Shown in pieces: positions 1 to 11,439 of a stretch of 64,000 nt of DNA; position 1 is the first letter of the stretch, and every line of letters begins with the position of its first letter. The translations under genes and the position numbers were made by a program. Source of the DNA: Azolla caroliniana. Its lineage: Eukaryota; Polypodiophyta. The notes beneath the pieces were generated by a model. It made no database searches. It had not been told where the DNA came from and worked only from the letters and a program-made list of their open reading frames with translations. The stretch is taken from the NCBI GenBank assembly GCA_043228905.1, contig JBHGNT010000021.1, positions 558,001 to 622,000 of the forward strand. Direction: 5' to 3'.

Positions 1-256
1 AAGTTCAACAATACATCTACACCATTATGGATCAATTTACTTAAGACATATAAATACACACACATCTATATCTATCTATCTATATATGTATGTAAGGTTA
101 AACTAGGATAGAAAAAACACTATACGCTCATAGCATTTGATCTTGCTTGCCCAAATAATGCATTGCATAAACATCTTGAATGAAGCCCAGTAAACTTTCA
201 ACATATTTGGAAAGTTCAAAGTTCGTGATGGATATATGTATATATAAAGAACATAC

Positions 257-431
257 TTGAACATTAGATCCAACAATCATGTTGGGTTTGTCGTATGTTT
301 TTCCTTCTTGCTTTCTCCTCTCTTGCCATTTCCTCTTCATTGCAAGCCGAACTTGCATGGTAGACATGTCAACAACTAGTTCATTATCCGTCAATGGTGC
401 GTGAAAAAGACGAGCAATCATGTTTACACAT
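257..431 (-). pseudogene. Glutamate decarboxylase-like exon fragment
   Basis: On the minus strand a 175-nt stretch between an AG (432-433) and a GT donor (255-256) reads RCVNMIARLFHAPL, then KRKWQERRKQEGKTYDKPN and NVQ. This matches the N-terminal part of the PLP-binding domain of plant glutamate decarboxylase, the cytosolic enzyme that converts glutamate to GABA. The segment that normally reads roughly GVGTVGSSEAIMLAGLAF is shortened and altered here, so the SSE region that contacts the PLP phosphate is gone. I found no MDEYP-type upstream exon in the next kilobase. Downstream exons, if any, would lie left of the window. An isolated, damaged exon is the likeliest reading; a divergent partial gene is the alternative. 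Identity comes from remembered family sequence. Confidence 0.6.
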
Positions 432-481
432 CTATCATGCATATGCATTAAAAGGGTCAAGACATATCTTCCGAAGGTCAT

Positions 482-3090
482 CTATCATATGACAATTTTA
501 TCATAAGATTGACCAATCATATAGTCACTCATCACATAAGTAATCAGATGGTCATCATCATACATATTGATTACGTACCATACACTTTACATATACCCAT
601 TCATTACTCCACATAAGTATGAGATATATCAATATAGATTACATACATGTATAACTACAATTGTTGGGTATTCATCAAAGTCAACGTAGTTCTCGTTTAA
701 TGATTGGGTGATGAGCTAAACCCTAAACTCCTTATCAAGACATACATACAATTGCAATGCCTACCTTTCCATCCCCCAACCAGAAAAAATGAATGAATGA
801 GGGAGGAAAACGAATAGAGAAATACCTGACATAGAGAAGCATTAGCAACAACCTAAAACCCGAAATCAACTGATAATATTTCAATTTGCAATCGTCTTCT
901 TTGTTTTCCGCTCCGCTCTCGCTCACCACAAAAAAAAGATTTCAAAATTCTCTTCCTAGACCACAATTTATATATATGGGTCAGAGTCGGGCTCCTACCT
1001 CAGGTAGGTTGGGCTCCTGACTCGGATGAGTCAAGCTCCTCAACGTCCTACTTCAGGAGAGTTGGGCTCCCGATAAAGTGAAATTTTGAGCGCGCGCGTT
1101 TTTTTTATCCACTTTGGACAGTGCAAATCACATGTGCCCTTAGCTGAACGACCTGCACCGCCCGTGCCTGTGATTCCCGCACTTGCCCTCTTTAATATTC
1201 AGTAGTAGTTAGACACTTCGATATATGTATGTATGTATGTACGAAGGGTATGGATGTGTATCTATGTATAAAACAATTCATACAGAGCTCCCCAAAACAA
1301 ATCGTGGAAACCTTGTCGCTAGTTGTTTGCACACGATTGCCCACTTTCGATAACTTGCAATCATACTCTTTCTTGCTCTAGTTACTCCACCTTGAACAAA
1401 ATCTATTCGCAATTGATCAACTTATTCAAATCTTTGCTCTTTGTCGATTCTTGACAAAGAATTATCAGTAATGTGCATGTCTATTTTGTTAAGGCCTCAA
1501 TTGCCACAATAATGTAAGTAGCAAATCACCAATACGATATGGTATTTATTTTGGAAATAACTTAACCAATTCCATTTGTCAAATCATACTCAACCAAATC
1601 CATGTGTCTCCTCTATACATTCTTTCTAACCATAACCATACCTTTTAATGTAGAGTTCTCAAGGCACTTCATGTTTGACAACTTGGTGATGATACTAAAT
1701 CTTCTATATGTGGTTGAAGTGTGGGGTGGTGACGTCTCAAAGTCCACTTGGAATGAGTTTGAAAATGTATGGTTTAATTATGATATTTCTTCAACTTGAG
1801 ATATAAATGTCAGCTTTCACTTCTTGAAATCCAAAACCCCTCAAACTTCCTAGATTGACAAGGGAGGAAAGTGGAAAATCTCAAAGGACACAAACAAAAT
1901 AACAAGTCCACAATATAAAGAAATGGTTTGGGAAATGAGATACATCATACTTGTTTCATGATGCCTTGATAGATTCATAATTGTATGAAGCTTTTTTGCA
2001 ACATAACATCACAAAATCATTAAGAAATTACATTCCCCCAATTGCAATGCACACTCATTATCGCAAATATTCCTCTAGTTGGGCATGACATTACATGTAA
2101 GATAAGCAAAAAGCAAAAATCTATCGTCTAGTTGGGCATGAAACACACAAGTTATTGAAGAGATGGAATGTAGACATACTACTTTATTTGCGTGATGATA
2201 ATACTCAGACGAACATCAAACCATGCATTGTAAATGAAATCAACAACAAAACATGTAAGACATAAATGATTCAAGCGATGGATTGTGGACATAGTACTTG
2301 AGTTGCCCAATGATGAACATTGAATTAGGCATTCTAAATGCAGTCAACAACAAAACATGCAAGACAAGAGAAAGCAATATTATGTAATCTAGCTGGACAT
2401 GCAACATACGAAGTGATTTAAGAGATGGAATGCATATATGTTAGTTGATTTGCTCATTCATGATAATACTTAAACGATGAACATCGAATCACGCACTCTA
2501 TATGCAATCAATAAAAAAAAAGTAAGACAAATGAAAGCAAAGTTCTCTCATCTACTTGGCAACAAAACACACACAAATTATTTAAGGGATGGAATGCGAA
2601 CATAGTACTTGAACCACCTGATGCAAATATATAGAAAGATGAATATCAAATCATACATTCCAAATCCACTCACAACTACATGGAACAAGGATGCCAATAA
2701 TAACAATCCACAATGCTATCACGAAGATGTGGCATCATACACAACATCAACCGATAGGCATCAAATGCAATAGTGTTGTGTTAGGCTAGAAGACCTTGCT
2801 ATCCTAGATTGCGGTCTTTAATCTTGTTCTATCACAAAATCAAAGCCATAATTGCCTAAGATAAGAGCCACCTCATGTTTCGAAGATATTTCTATTGTTG
2901 TTTTGACACATACAAGTATACTTTAGTTATGTCGTTAACATTCGTACAAGCTATACCTATTAATGTAATCATACAATCATATTACTTCGTAGAGTTTGCA
3001 TACTTATGGATACACCTCTTCATGTACTCTAATCATAGTTTCGTTGGTTTTTGTGAAACTGTGTTTGTTCAAAGGTAATCGTACGAGTAC
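482..3090. other. Intergenic DNA with degenerate repeats
   Basis: No gene could be supported here. At about 985-1075 there are roughly three imperfect ~30-bp units containing GGGCTCC. At about 1222-1242 there is a short GTAT run. Between about 2060 and 2680 four or five strongly diverged units of 120-160 bp recur, each carrying a GGCATG or GGACATG motif, a GATGGAATG motif and a run of ACAAC/AAAACATG. Short ORFs at 1602 and 2875 have no recognisable content. Confidence 0.5.
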
Positions 3091-3096
3091 AACAAT

Positions 3097-3104
3097 TATA
3101 TAAA
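3097..3104 (+). promoter_or_regulatory. Candidate TATA box of the p24 gene
   Basis: TATATAAA lies about 320 bp upstream of the chosen p24 start codon. A start site ~30 bp downstream would give a ~290-nt leader. That leader would contain a long C run (about 3331-3347) followed by a CT tract. Placement is by motif only. Confidence 0.35.
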
Positions 3105-3421
3105 GTGCCACATATCAAATCATTTCATTTTACTTCGTTTATTGTTCTCATGGACGAGGCGGGCTTTCGGTCATTTGGAAGTTTACAGTGTACCATGGAA
3201 ATTGGAGTGATGAAAAGAGTTGGTCCGGATGAGGGTTTGAGAAAACGTGAGGGGTATTTCGGGAATTAGACAATACTTGTTTTTGTGTTGGGTCCTGCCC
3301 CTATCTGAATCTAAAGCATTGGCTTTGATCTCCCCCCCCCCCCCCCCCTCTCTCTTTAAAACAGAAAGAAGCTGCCACTGCACAGAATTTTCCACACATT
3401 CTGCTTCCAAGAAGGACGTGG

Positions 3422-6400
3422 ATGCGAGATATGTCGATATTCCAACATGGGTTCCTCCTATCTTCTCTTCTTCTTCTTCTTCTTCTTCTTCTGCTTCAAC
3501 CATTCTTGCAGTGCCTAGGATTGCAGATCACTGTTCAGAATACAGAGTGTGTGTATGAGACCGTGGAATATGAAGGAGATCTTGTGAGTGGAAACTACGT
3601 GGTTGTGGATCATGAGATCTTCTGGAGCGACGACCATCTAGGAATTGATTTTACGGTAATGTTTTTTTTTTCTTTTTTCTTTTGATTATACTTATAATTT
3701 TTGAGATAGAGAGAAAGAGAGAGGAGGACCGAGTTTGAGGAAAAAATGTTACATAGTTTCTGGTTGGCTTGGGACCCAGTACTTCATATATGGGCTTGTG
3801 TGGTTGTGAGAGGTTGCAGATGGATAAAGAGATATGTTTCTAGGTAGAGATGGTCTATTGTTGTCTTCTGAGGCTAGAGAGATAGATATGATGTAGATCG
3901 TTGCATATATTACCGTGTTTCCTAGGAAAACTATAGGATATGCAATCAAGCATGAGAAAAATGCATACGTTTTTTGGTGGGGTCATGAAAGTTGTTTGAC
4001 AGGGAAATTACAGCTCAATTAAGAACCACACACTCAATCACAGCTTAAAATATACGGTAATAATCAGGGAGTAGATAATCACTTAATCACATTCACTTAA
4101 GTAAGAAGACGTGGAGGTAGTGCATGCAATGACACTATTATCAAATCTCTTACTCAAAGAGAGGATTAAAAGGGGTGAAATTTAATTCTTTTCTCTCTCA
4201 AGAGTTAAGCATGCCCACACAGATGGAGCTGCTTTCTTGGTTTGTGCTATCCTAGGTCAAGCAGGTGATGAGAAAAAAGTTTATATACAATTGATGAGAG
4301 GAGGGAAAGTGATAAATTGAATACATTTTCATCTTTACTTCTTAACTACCAATAAATTACATGTGTACTTTACATGTCCCCTGTCCACCTGCTAAGGGTG
4401 GAGGAATTTAGAAAGAGAGATAAGATGATGATGTATCATCACCATTGGGAGGCCAATGGGATGACCTACGGGACACAAAAGCATTACGAGAGAGTCTTCT
4501 CATATGTTGGAGAGGATAAAGTACACTTGTCTCAAATGGTTTTTTGCATAAGGTTGTTTCTTATGCTTAAATATAAAATAGCACGTATATGGGCCTGAGG
4601 CACAATGTTGGATTTGTCCAACTCAAAGATTGGACGTCCAACCTTGCCTTTTGGAACATTGGGTCCATGTGAGATTGGTGCATTGGCCAATGTTTTTTTT
4701 GGTTTTGCATTTGTACGTGCATATGTTCAATCATATCCACCCAAGAACTACGTATTTTGGCTTCTAAAATATGTTTTCACATATTTATATTTCGTGTCTT
4801 GATACATCGCACGTACTCCAATTGAGTCTTTGCATAACTTGAGTCCACTCTTTAAGAAGATGAAAGCACAGTACTATTCGACTTGAGCTATTTCATTACA
4901 AAGTTAAATATTTTGAAGCTGTGATATATTTATCTTCTCACTTTCATCATATTTGCAACATTTAATTAATTTATTAGAAAGAAGCCAATTTGAATGTATT
5001 TTCTGTACTTCCTCACTGTAGGAATTGTCTTCGCCCTCCCATGTTTAGAGACTGAGATGTTGTTGATGATAATCAACACTACTTTCTGTGGATTTTCTCT
5101 ATAAGCGTAAAGGGCATATTTTTGTCTTCATGTTCTGCTGATCAGTGGCGATTTTATACCCTTCTATCTTGTATTAAATTGAAATTGCAACTATATGATG
5201 AACTAATTACATTTTAATGTGTTTATATGTTTCTGGGTTACTCATCAATAAACCTTCTAAAATTTCATTTCATTTTCTAATTCGCTAAATTTCTAATTTA
5301 GAAATTCATGAAGTGTCCAAGAAAACTAAATGTACTTGTTAACCAGATTTCATATGCAGTCATAAACACGTATGACTGTCAAATAATAGTTTATGTAAAA
5401 TCATATTTGTTTCTGAAGGGAATTGTCTATCTAGGTCTTTGAGGATGATATTCCAACTCAGAAACAGCCCCAAACCATTTTAGAAGGCATTAATTAACAT
5501 CTTCACTTGAAATCAGCTTTTGCCCAATTAATAACTATTAAAAGTATGCTCAGGAAGAGAAAGCATTTAGAAAAACTTGGGGCAATAGAGTTCTTAGCCC
5601 TGAAGCTTGGCAATCACCACAGAGGGCGTGAACCTCAATCAAATGCCAAAACGACAATTTAGCACACTAAAATCCTAAACACGTACAATTACCTTAGTCC
5701 TAAGATAATGGATAACTAATCTTCCAAGCATATTTGGTAGATGTATAAGTTCTTACAAATTTGATTCCTCATTCTTTGGTGCTTGAAATACTACAGACAC
5801 CAAAGGACAATGTTTTTTTTTATTCCTAGATTTATTTTTCTTTCCATTTTCTGAAATTTTAATCTTTGCCATCATTGAGTTTATCCATCAGATTTGTTGA
5901 GGTTTTATTGGACAATGACAATTTGTGTGGTATAGAATCTTCTTTTTCATGCATCCATGATGAACTCTTGAGCAGATCACTCGTAGCTTTTGTTTTCTTT
6001 TCTCTTAAAACCACACATGTAACTTCCAGAGGGCAATAGAACACCAATCAACCCTAGTTTAGCGGACATATCACTTCCAGAGAAATATTATACAACAAAG
6101 AAATACCTTCTTAAGATTTTGGACTCATCTAGACTGGTACTCCTATTGGTATTTTTCTTTATTCATAAATAGATAGATAGATTCTATATTGTCTTCATAG
6201 GTCAAATATGACCTATGAGACCAAAAATATTACGTTTCACGTAATACATTTGAAAGTGAGTAGCAACTCTCAATGTCCAAGAACATTACCAATGAATGTT
6301 GCAATAAAAAATGCATATTGTGGTCGTGAGAGAAATTCGTGCAAGGGGTGGGTTTGGTCGAAGATTTGTGAATGGGAGAATGGGCAAAACTAACTAAAGT

Positions 6401-8558
6401 AGAAGATTATGACAAATTCTTTTCAACTGATCTTAGAACTTAAATTATACGTAAATTTATTACTTGTTTCACAGTCCTTGTTTAAAATCATAACCAAGTT
6501 CTGGTCTTCCATTACACAGTGAAACTCCCAGGTCTGGTCGGAATGCTTCTCTTGGTGACGTTTGTTAGTGATATTTCCTTAAGCTAAGTTCTGGACCAAA
6601 GAACATGGGAATAAATAATGTAAAAGGAGTATACCCTTCTGACTATTTTCTCAAGCAATACATAGCAAGTAGTCATGTAAAAATAGAAAAATGTTTCAAG
6701 TGATATACACTTGTAGCGGCATGTTGAAAACTAGGTATATTGGCAAAGGTTCTAACTGATAAAGTGAGATAATCAGGTTGAAGGTAATGAAATTGGTAGA
6801 GTACTTGAAAGGAGCTAACTGCTGGAGAATGAGAACAATCTTCTTAGAAATGATAACAAGCTATCATTAACGCCATCTAAATCGAAACGAACTTATATTT
6901 TTCTCTAGGAAACCCCAACCACCATTTGTGTGGTTGCCTGCACGTGTGAAAATTGTGCATAAGACAGCAAAAACCAGTCTGTGGAATTCTAGAGGACTGG
7001 CCACACCATAATCCAAGAGACAGTGCTAATAATCACTTAAAACATCAGTACCAATGATTTCAGTGTCCTCCCTTGCCATTCTGTCTTTTTATGTGGCATG
7101 TGTAGACAACCAATTATTAGAACAAAATTCTGTCATGTTAGCTATCAACATGTGTAGAAAACCAATCTTTGGAATTCTAGAGGCTGGCCGCACCATAATC
7201 CAAGAGACAGTGCTAATAATCACTTAAAACATCGGTATCAATGATTTCAGTGTCCTCCCTTGTGATTCTGTCATTTTATGTGGCATGTGTAGAAAACCAA
7301 TTATTAGAACAAAATTCTGTCATGTTAGCTATCAACATGTGTAGAAAACCAATCTTTGGAATTCTAGAGGACTGGCTGCACCATAATCCAAAAGACAGTG
7401 CTAATAATCACTTAAAACATCAGTATCAATGATTTCAGTGTCCTCCCTTGCGATTCTGTCATTTTATGTGGCATGTGTAGAAAACCAATTATTAGAACAA
7501 AATTCTGTCATGTTAGCTATCAACATGCATAAAATATAGCATGGGGCAAGTTTTCTTATTAAACTTCAATTCCTATCATATATACCTCATTGGAGATTGC
7601 AGATGAATGTAGTTTATGTGCCTCGTCTTTTTCACTCTATATTCTAAATGTGGAGACAGATGGATTCCTAGAATAAAGTTTCACAGACATTTTAAGGTTC
7701 TTGATTTGGTTTTATCTGGTCTTATTAACTAAACATTTTGGAGTTGTGGACATTTGTAGGTGACAGCTCCTTCAGGAACTGTAGTGCTTAATCAACTCGG
7801 AACATCTGGTCAGAAGTTTGAATTCAGGGCACCGAGGAGGGGTCCATACAAATTTTGTTTCCACAACAAGGGGCACACACCAGAGACCATTGCTTTCTAT
7901 GTTCATGTTGGTCACATCCCAAATGAACATGACCTGGCCAAAGACGGTAAGTTCAAAGAAAAGTCTTACACCCTAAAGCCTTGCTATATGAAAGTCTTGC
8001 TTTTAAGTATTCTTTTGGTGGTTATTTGCTGTTTGTTCTAGAGCATCTCAATCCTGTAAATGTGAAGATTGCTGAGCTGAGAGAAGCATTAGAGGCAGTC
8101 TCTGCTGAACAACGATACTTGCGAGCAAGGGATACTCGACATCGCCTTAGTATCTCTCTCTTTCTCTCTGTGTTATTGTTATCTGCATATGCATTACCTT
8201 AGCTGTTATGAAGATCGTCTGGAATCTAGGACACATTCCTTTCTTACTTGGTCAGTAAATGTCAATAAGGCGGTGGAAGCTGAGCTACTTACTTTGGATT
8301 TAGATGGTCCTTCCTGAACCATTTGGCCAAGCCTCCACCTCTGATACAACATTGAATGCATTATGTTCATATAATTATAATTTTTATTCGCAATACTCAT
8401 GTTGTGTTTTTAACTAATGTATAGCGGTGGAAAGCACACGACGACGACTTGTTGGATATACTCTCGCGGAATATTTGGCGTTGGTTATTGCAAGCCTTTC
8501 TCAAGTGTTTCTTATTCGACGAATGTTCAATAAGAGGGTTGGATACAACAGGGTATGA
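3422..8558 (+). CDS. p24 family cargo receptor, beta-3 type (4 exons)
   Basis: Exons 3422-3655, 7760-7946, 8042-8149 and 8425-8558 join in frame, all with GT-AG introns, to give 220 residues, the usual p24 length. The layout is a signal peptide with a ten-leucine core (residues 16-25), a lumenal GOLD domain (about 35-138, with C43 and C111 as the likely disulphide pair), a coiled coil (about 140-182), one membrane span (about 188-207) and a short cytosolic tail starting RRMF and ending YNRV. p24 proteins cycle between ER and Golgi in COPI/COPII vesicles and help select cargo. The C-terminus resembles plant p24-beta3. Intron 1 is 4.1 kb and holds a LINE tail and a 188-bp tandem array. The poly-leucine is encoded by a CTT microsatellite (3467-3490). 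The ATG at 3422 is the first that precedes the signal peptide in frame. Confidence 0.93.
6165..6405 (-). mobile_element. 5'-truncated LINE 3' tail (RTE-like family)
   Basis: This stretch in p24 intron 1 aligns by eye with 26311-26540, the 3' end of the LINE at 26.4-28.3 kb. Both share a GATA microsatellite at one end, then a near-identical block around TATGACCTATGAGACCAAAA and further similarity through a GTTGCAAT motif. It is therefore a severely truncated copy of that LINE, inserted in the same (minus) orientation and ending in a microsatellite rather than poly(A). Confidence 0.7.
6983..7528. repeat. Tandem array, ~188-bp unit, 2.9 copies
   Basis: Copies begin with GGAATTCTAGAGG at 6983, 7171 and 7358, giving spacings of 188 and 187 bp. 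They differ at only a few positions (for example CCACACC, CCGCACC and CTGCACC). The array lies in p24 intron 1, just upstream of exon 2. The third copy breaks off at about 7528. Confidence 0.95.
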
Positions 8559-11439
8559 TTGAATTTTCATACCTGTACTTTGGTTACAAAAAGCTTCTAA
8601 GCTTGAGCGTGAGGGATGGATTTTTATTATCAGGCAGTTAATGGAATCCATACAAAATTTAGACATGGAACCTCGAATGAAAGAGGGATATGTTTTTGGT
8701 GTGGATGAGATCATATTTATCAATGATTGTTCCAAGTAGAACCTAGACAGTTAATTGGTAAAGAAGTCTTAAATATATCATGGAAACACTTTTTCAAAGG
8801 TCTTAATGAATATATCATGGAAATGTTGTGCAAAAACTCTCATGAATTAACGGCAGCTATTGTTGCATCATCAAATTGCATTTGCCATAGCTTTGCTCTT
8901 GGAATTATTAAGGAATTCTCTGAGCGTCTCTCTTTAAGCATCATGTAGCGCTAGACAAAATAAGAGATCTAGCCGAAAGTAGAGAAATAAGGTAGGAAAT
9001 GATTCAAACTATAATTAGAAACAGTTTCACTATAACATTTTGATTATGAACTCATTTTTAGTTGTGCTCCAGGTTTTGAAATCTTAATGGCATAAATAGA
9101 TTTTCTATTGTCTATGAAGCCAATTTTGATATATGGATCAAACTAATAACATATCATCTCTAGCCAGGGGGTTTCCACTCAATAGTTATAACTCGATATG
9201 TGAAAATAATACACACATTTGGTCATTCTTCTTGATGGATATTTCAATATGATAATTAAATAAATATGCATGTCTATCATGCTTCTCACAAACTACATTG
9301 TATATGTTGAGCATGTAAATATGATCCATTCTCCACTTTCACAGTTTCTTCTCACTGAAACCCACACTTACTAGGATATATGTGCCATTCAGCCAAGTTT
9401 TTTGTATATTTATTGCATATCTTCATACTTGGGTGATGATGCCATGAGGATACCTCTCATGGCTTTAGTAAGATGTGGTTGGATACATTTTGGCATTTTA
9501 CCTTGTATAGGAGCCAATGTTGAGGGTTGATATTTGTAATGTAATATTCTCCTTTGGTATTGAACAAAGAGTATACAAACATACCAAATCTTTATATCCT
9601 CCATGCTGAATTAATTTAATACAATTTATGACTTGATCTTTCGGAAAACATTGCTTGATAGCTTGATAGCTTGATACGTGGTAGTTATCTATTGGCAAGT
9701 TGGTGGTTTTGCCCATTTCAAGAGTTCACTTTTGATTAAAGTTGCATATGTTGCTTTAATGACATCGTGTCTCCATACTCAAATGTTATAGGCAACATCT
9801 CATAATGCATTAAGGCTTATGTGCACATTGTTCCATCCCTTGAGTTGTCTCCAAGTTAAATTTGGTTGGAGTTTAAAACATTTACTTTTTCTTCCTTTCT
9901 TTTGTTTGATAATCTTGCCTTCCCTTTCTCCACACTAGTCTTTGATATTGATACAATGTTAGTGAGCCTGAACATATTTGCAATCTTTATCAACCCACAT
10001 TAGATAGGAAACTAAGCCATCATTCTCCCACCTATACATGCACAACAATATTGATGCCCTACCACATCCTTCAATTTCTTTCAATTTATTTTCACATCTT
10101 TGCTAAGGGAGAAGTTCGTAGCATGGTTCTGAACCTTATTTGCATATAGATTAGCCTTTTTTATAGGAAGGCCACATAATGTACCTCTTCTCCCATTGTA
10201 TCCTAAGACATTGCTTAATGTTTCAATTTGTGTTTGCAATGTGCAAGCATAAAGGCTTCATGGTTTGAATCAGGTAACAATAGGCCAATTTTGTATGCTT
10301 TCACCATGGATGCATCTCATTTCCATTAATATATAGTCAACCAAAATTTATTCTCGCAAAGGTGGGAAACATGTCAAAACATTTGTCAATGGAAAGGCAT
10401 GGGTTACATTGAGAATCTTCATGTTTATGCAATTAAGCATGTATACAAGAAGCCTACCATAATCTAATATAATAAAATGCTCTTGAGTCATGTTTAAACC
10501 TAACACCGTTAACTTCCACATTTCGATAAGTTGGAACTCTAGCATTAAGATCTCTCACGATCAAAATTCCAAGATGATGGGTGCTATACAAGCATAAATA
10601 TACCATATCTTAAAAGTTGGATATAACAAGTATAAGATACGCCATCAATCCATGCACAAGTTGGAACATATGTATATGTATGGGTGTTTTGGATACAATA
10701 CACTCATACATAAAAAGACATACATTGTAGGGGATGCATTAGATATCCACTCAACCCATGCACAAGTTTAATTAGATGTGTATGTATGGGTGAATTGGAT
10801 ATAATATTCCAATACGTATAAATACAGTTGTTTTAGGGGGATATAATACACCCATACACATCATGCATACCTTGTTGGGGATGTGAATAATCAAACCATT
10901 TGAGAATCAAGAAAATTATATGGACCTGTAACTTATAGGATTAAAGAACAATAATGGATTGGGAACTAGATCATTTGTAGCTGTACTCGCTGACAAAAAA
11001 TTTCCATTATTTCAATGTCCTCTAAAGAGCTTATGTATACTTTGAACGTTTACAATATACCTAAAGAGAGAATATGTCAATATATCTCTATTCATTGCAA
11101 TAGTCAATATTCTGGATCATATTTCAATGGAATCAGGATCTATAACGTGAATCTTGATGTAGAATTGGGTTCAACATTGGGTCAGATTGAACCAGGCATA
11201 AACTTTAGTCTATCTTTCATCATAAAAACATATTCCATCATCTCACTTTCCTGACCATGCATAATGTTTACTATAGCTTTCCTCATTATCACTTCACTAC
11301 CCATGTTAAGGTTTTGTATACCTTTCCTCCTGTTCACTCGCCCATGCATAAAGTTTCAATATACATTTTCCAAATTCCCTTTTTAACAAACAATGCCTAA
11401 GGTTATGTCTGATCTTTCATTAAGACATGTTTCTATCAC
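8559..11439. other. Intergenic region between p24 and the HEMERA-like gene
   Basis: This region separates the convergent 3' ends of the p24 and HEMERA-like genes. No protein family could be recognised in any frame. There is a weak duplication around 10635-10880: two units about 113 bp apart, each starting near CATGCACAAGTT and containing GTATGTATGGGTG or a close variant. The remainder is AT-rich and featureless to me. Confidence 0.5.

Noticed and set aside
735-929. 64-codon minus ORF as an upstream GAD exon
   Set aside because: Its sequence does not match the GAD N-terminus, and no joining splice pair was evident.
3183-3558. Open frames on both strands over the C run and CTT repeat
   Set aside because: They are shadows of p24 exon 1 and its leader; low-complexity sequence keeps all frames open.
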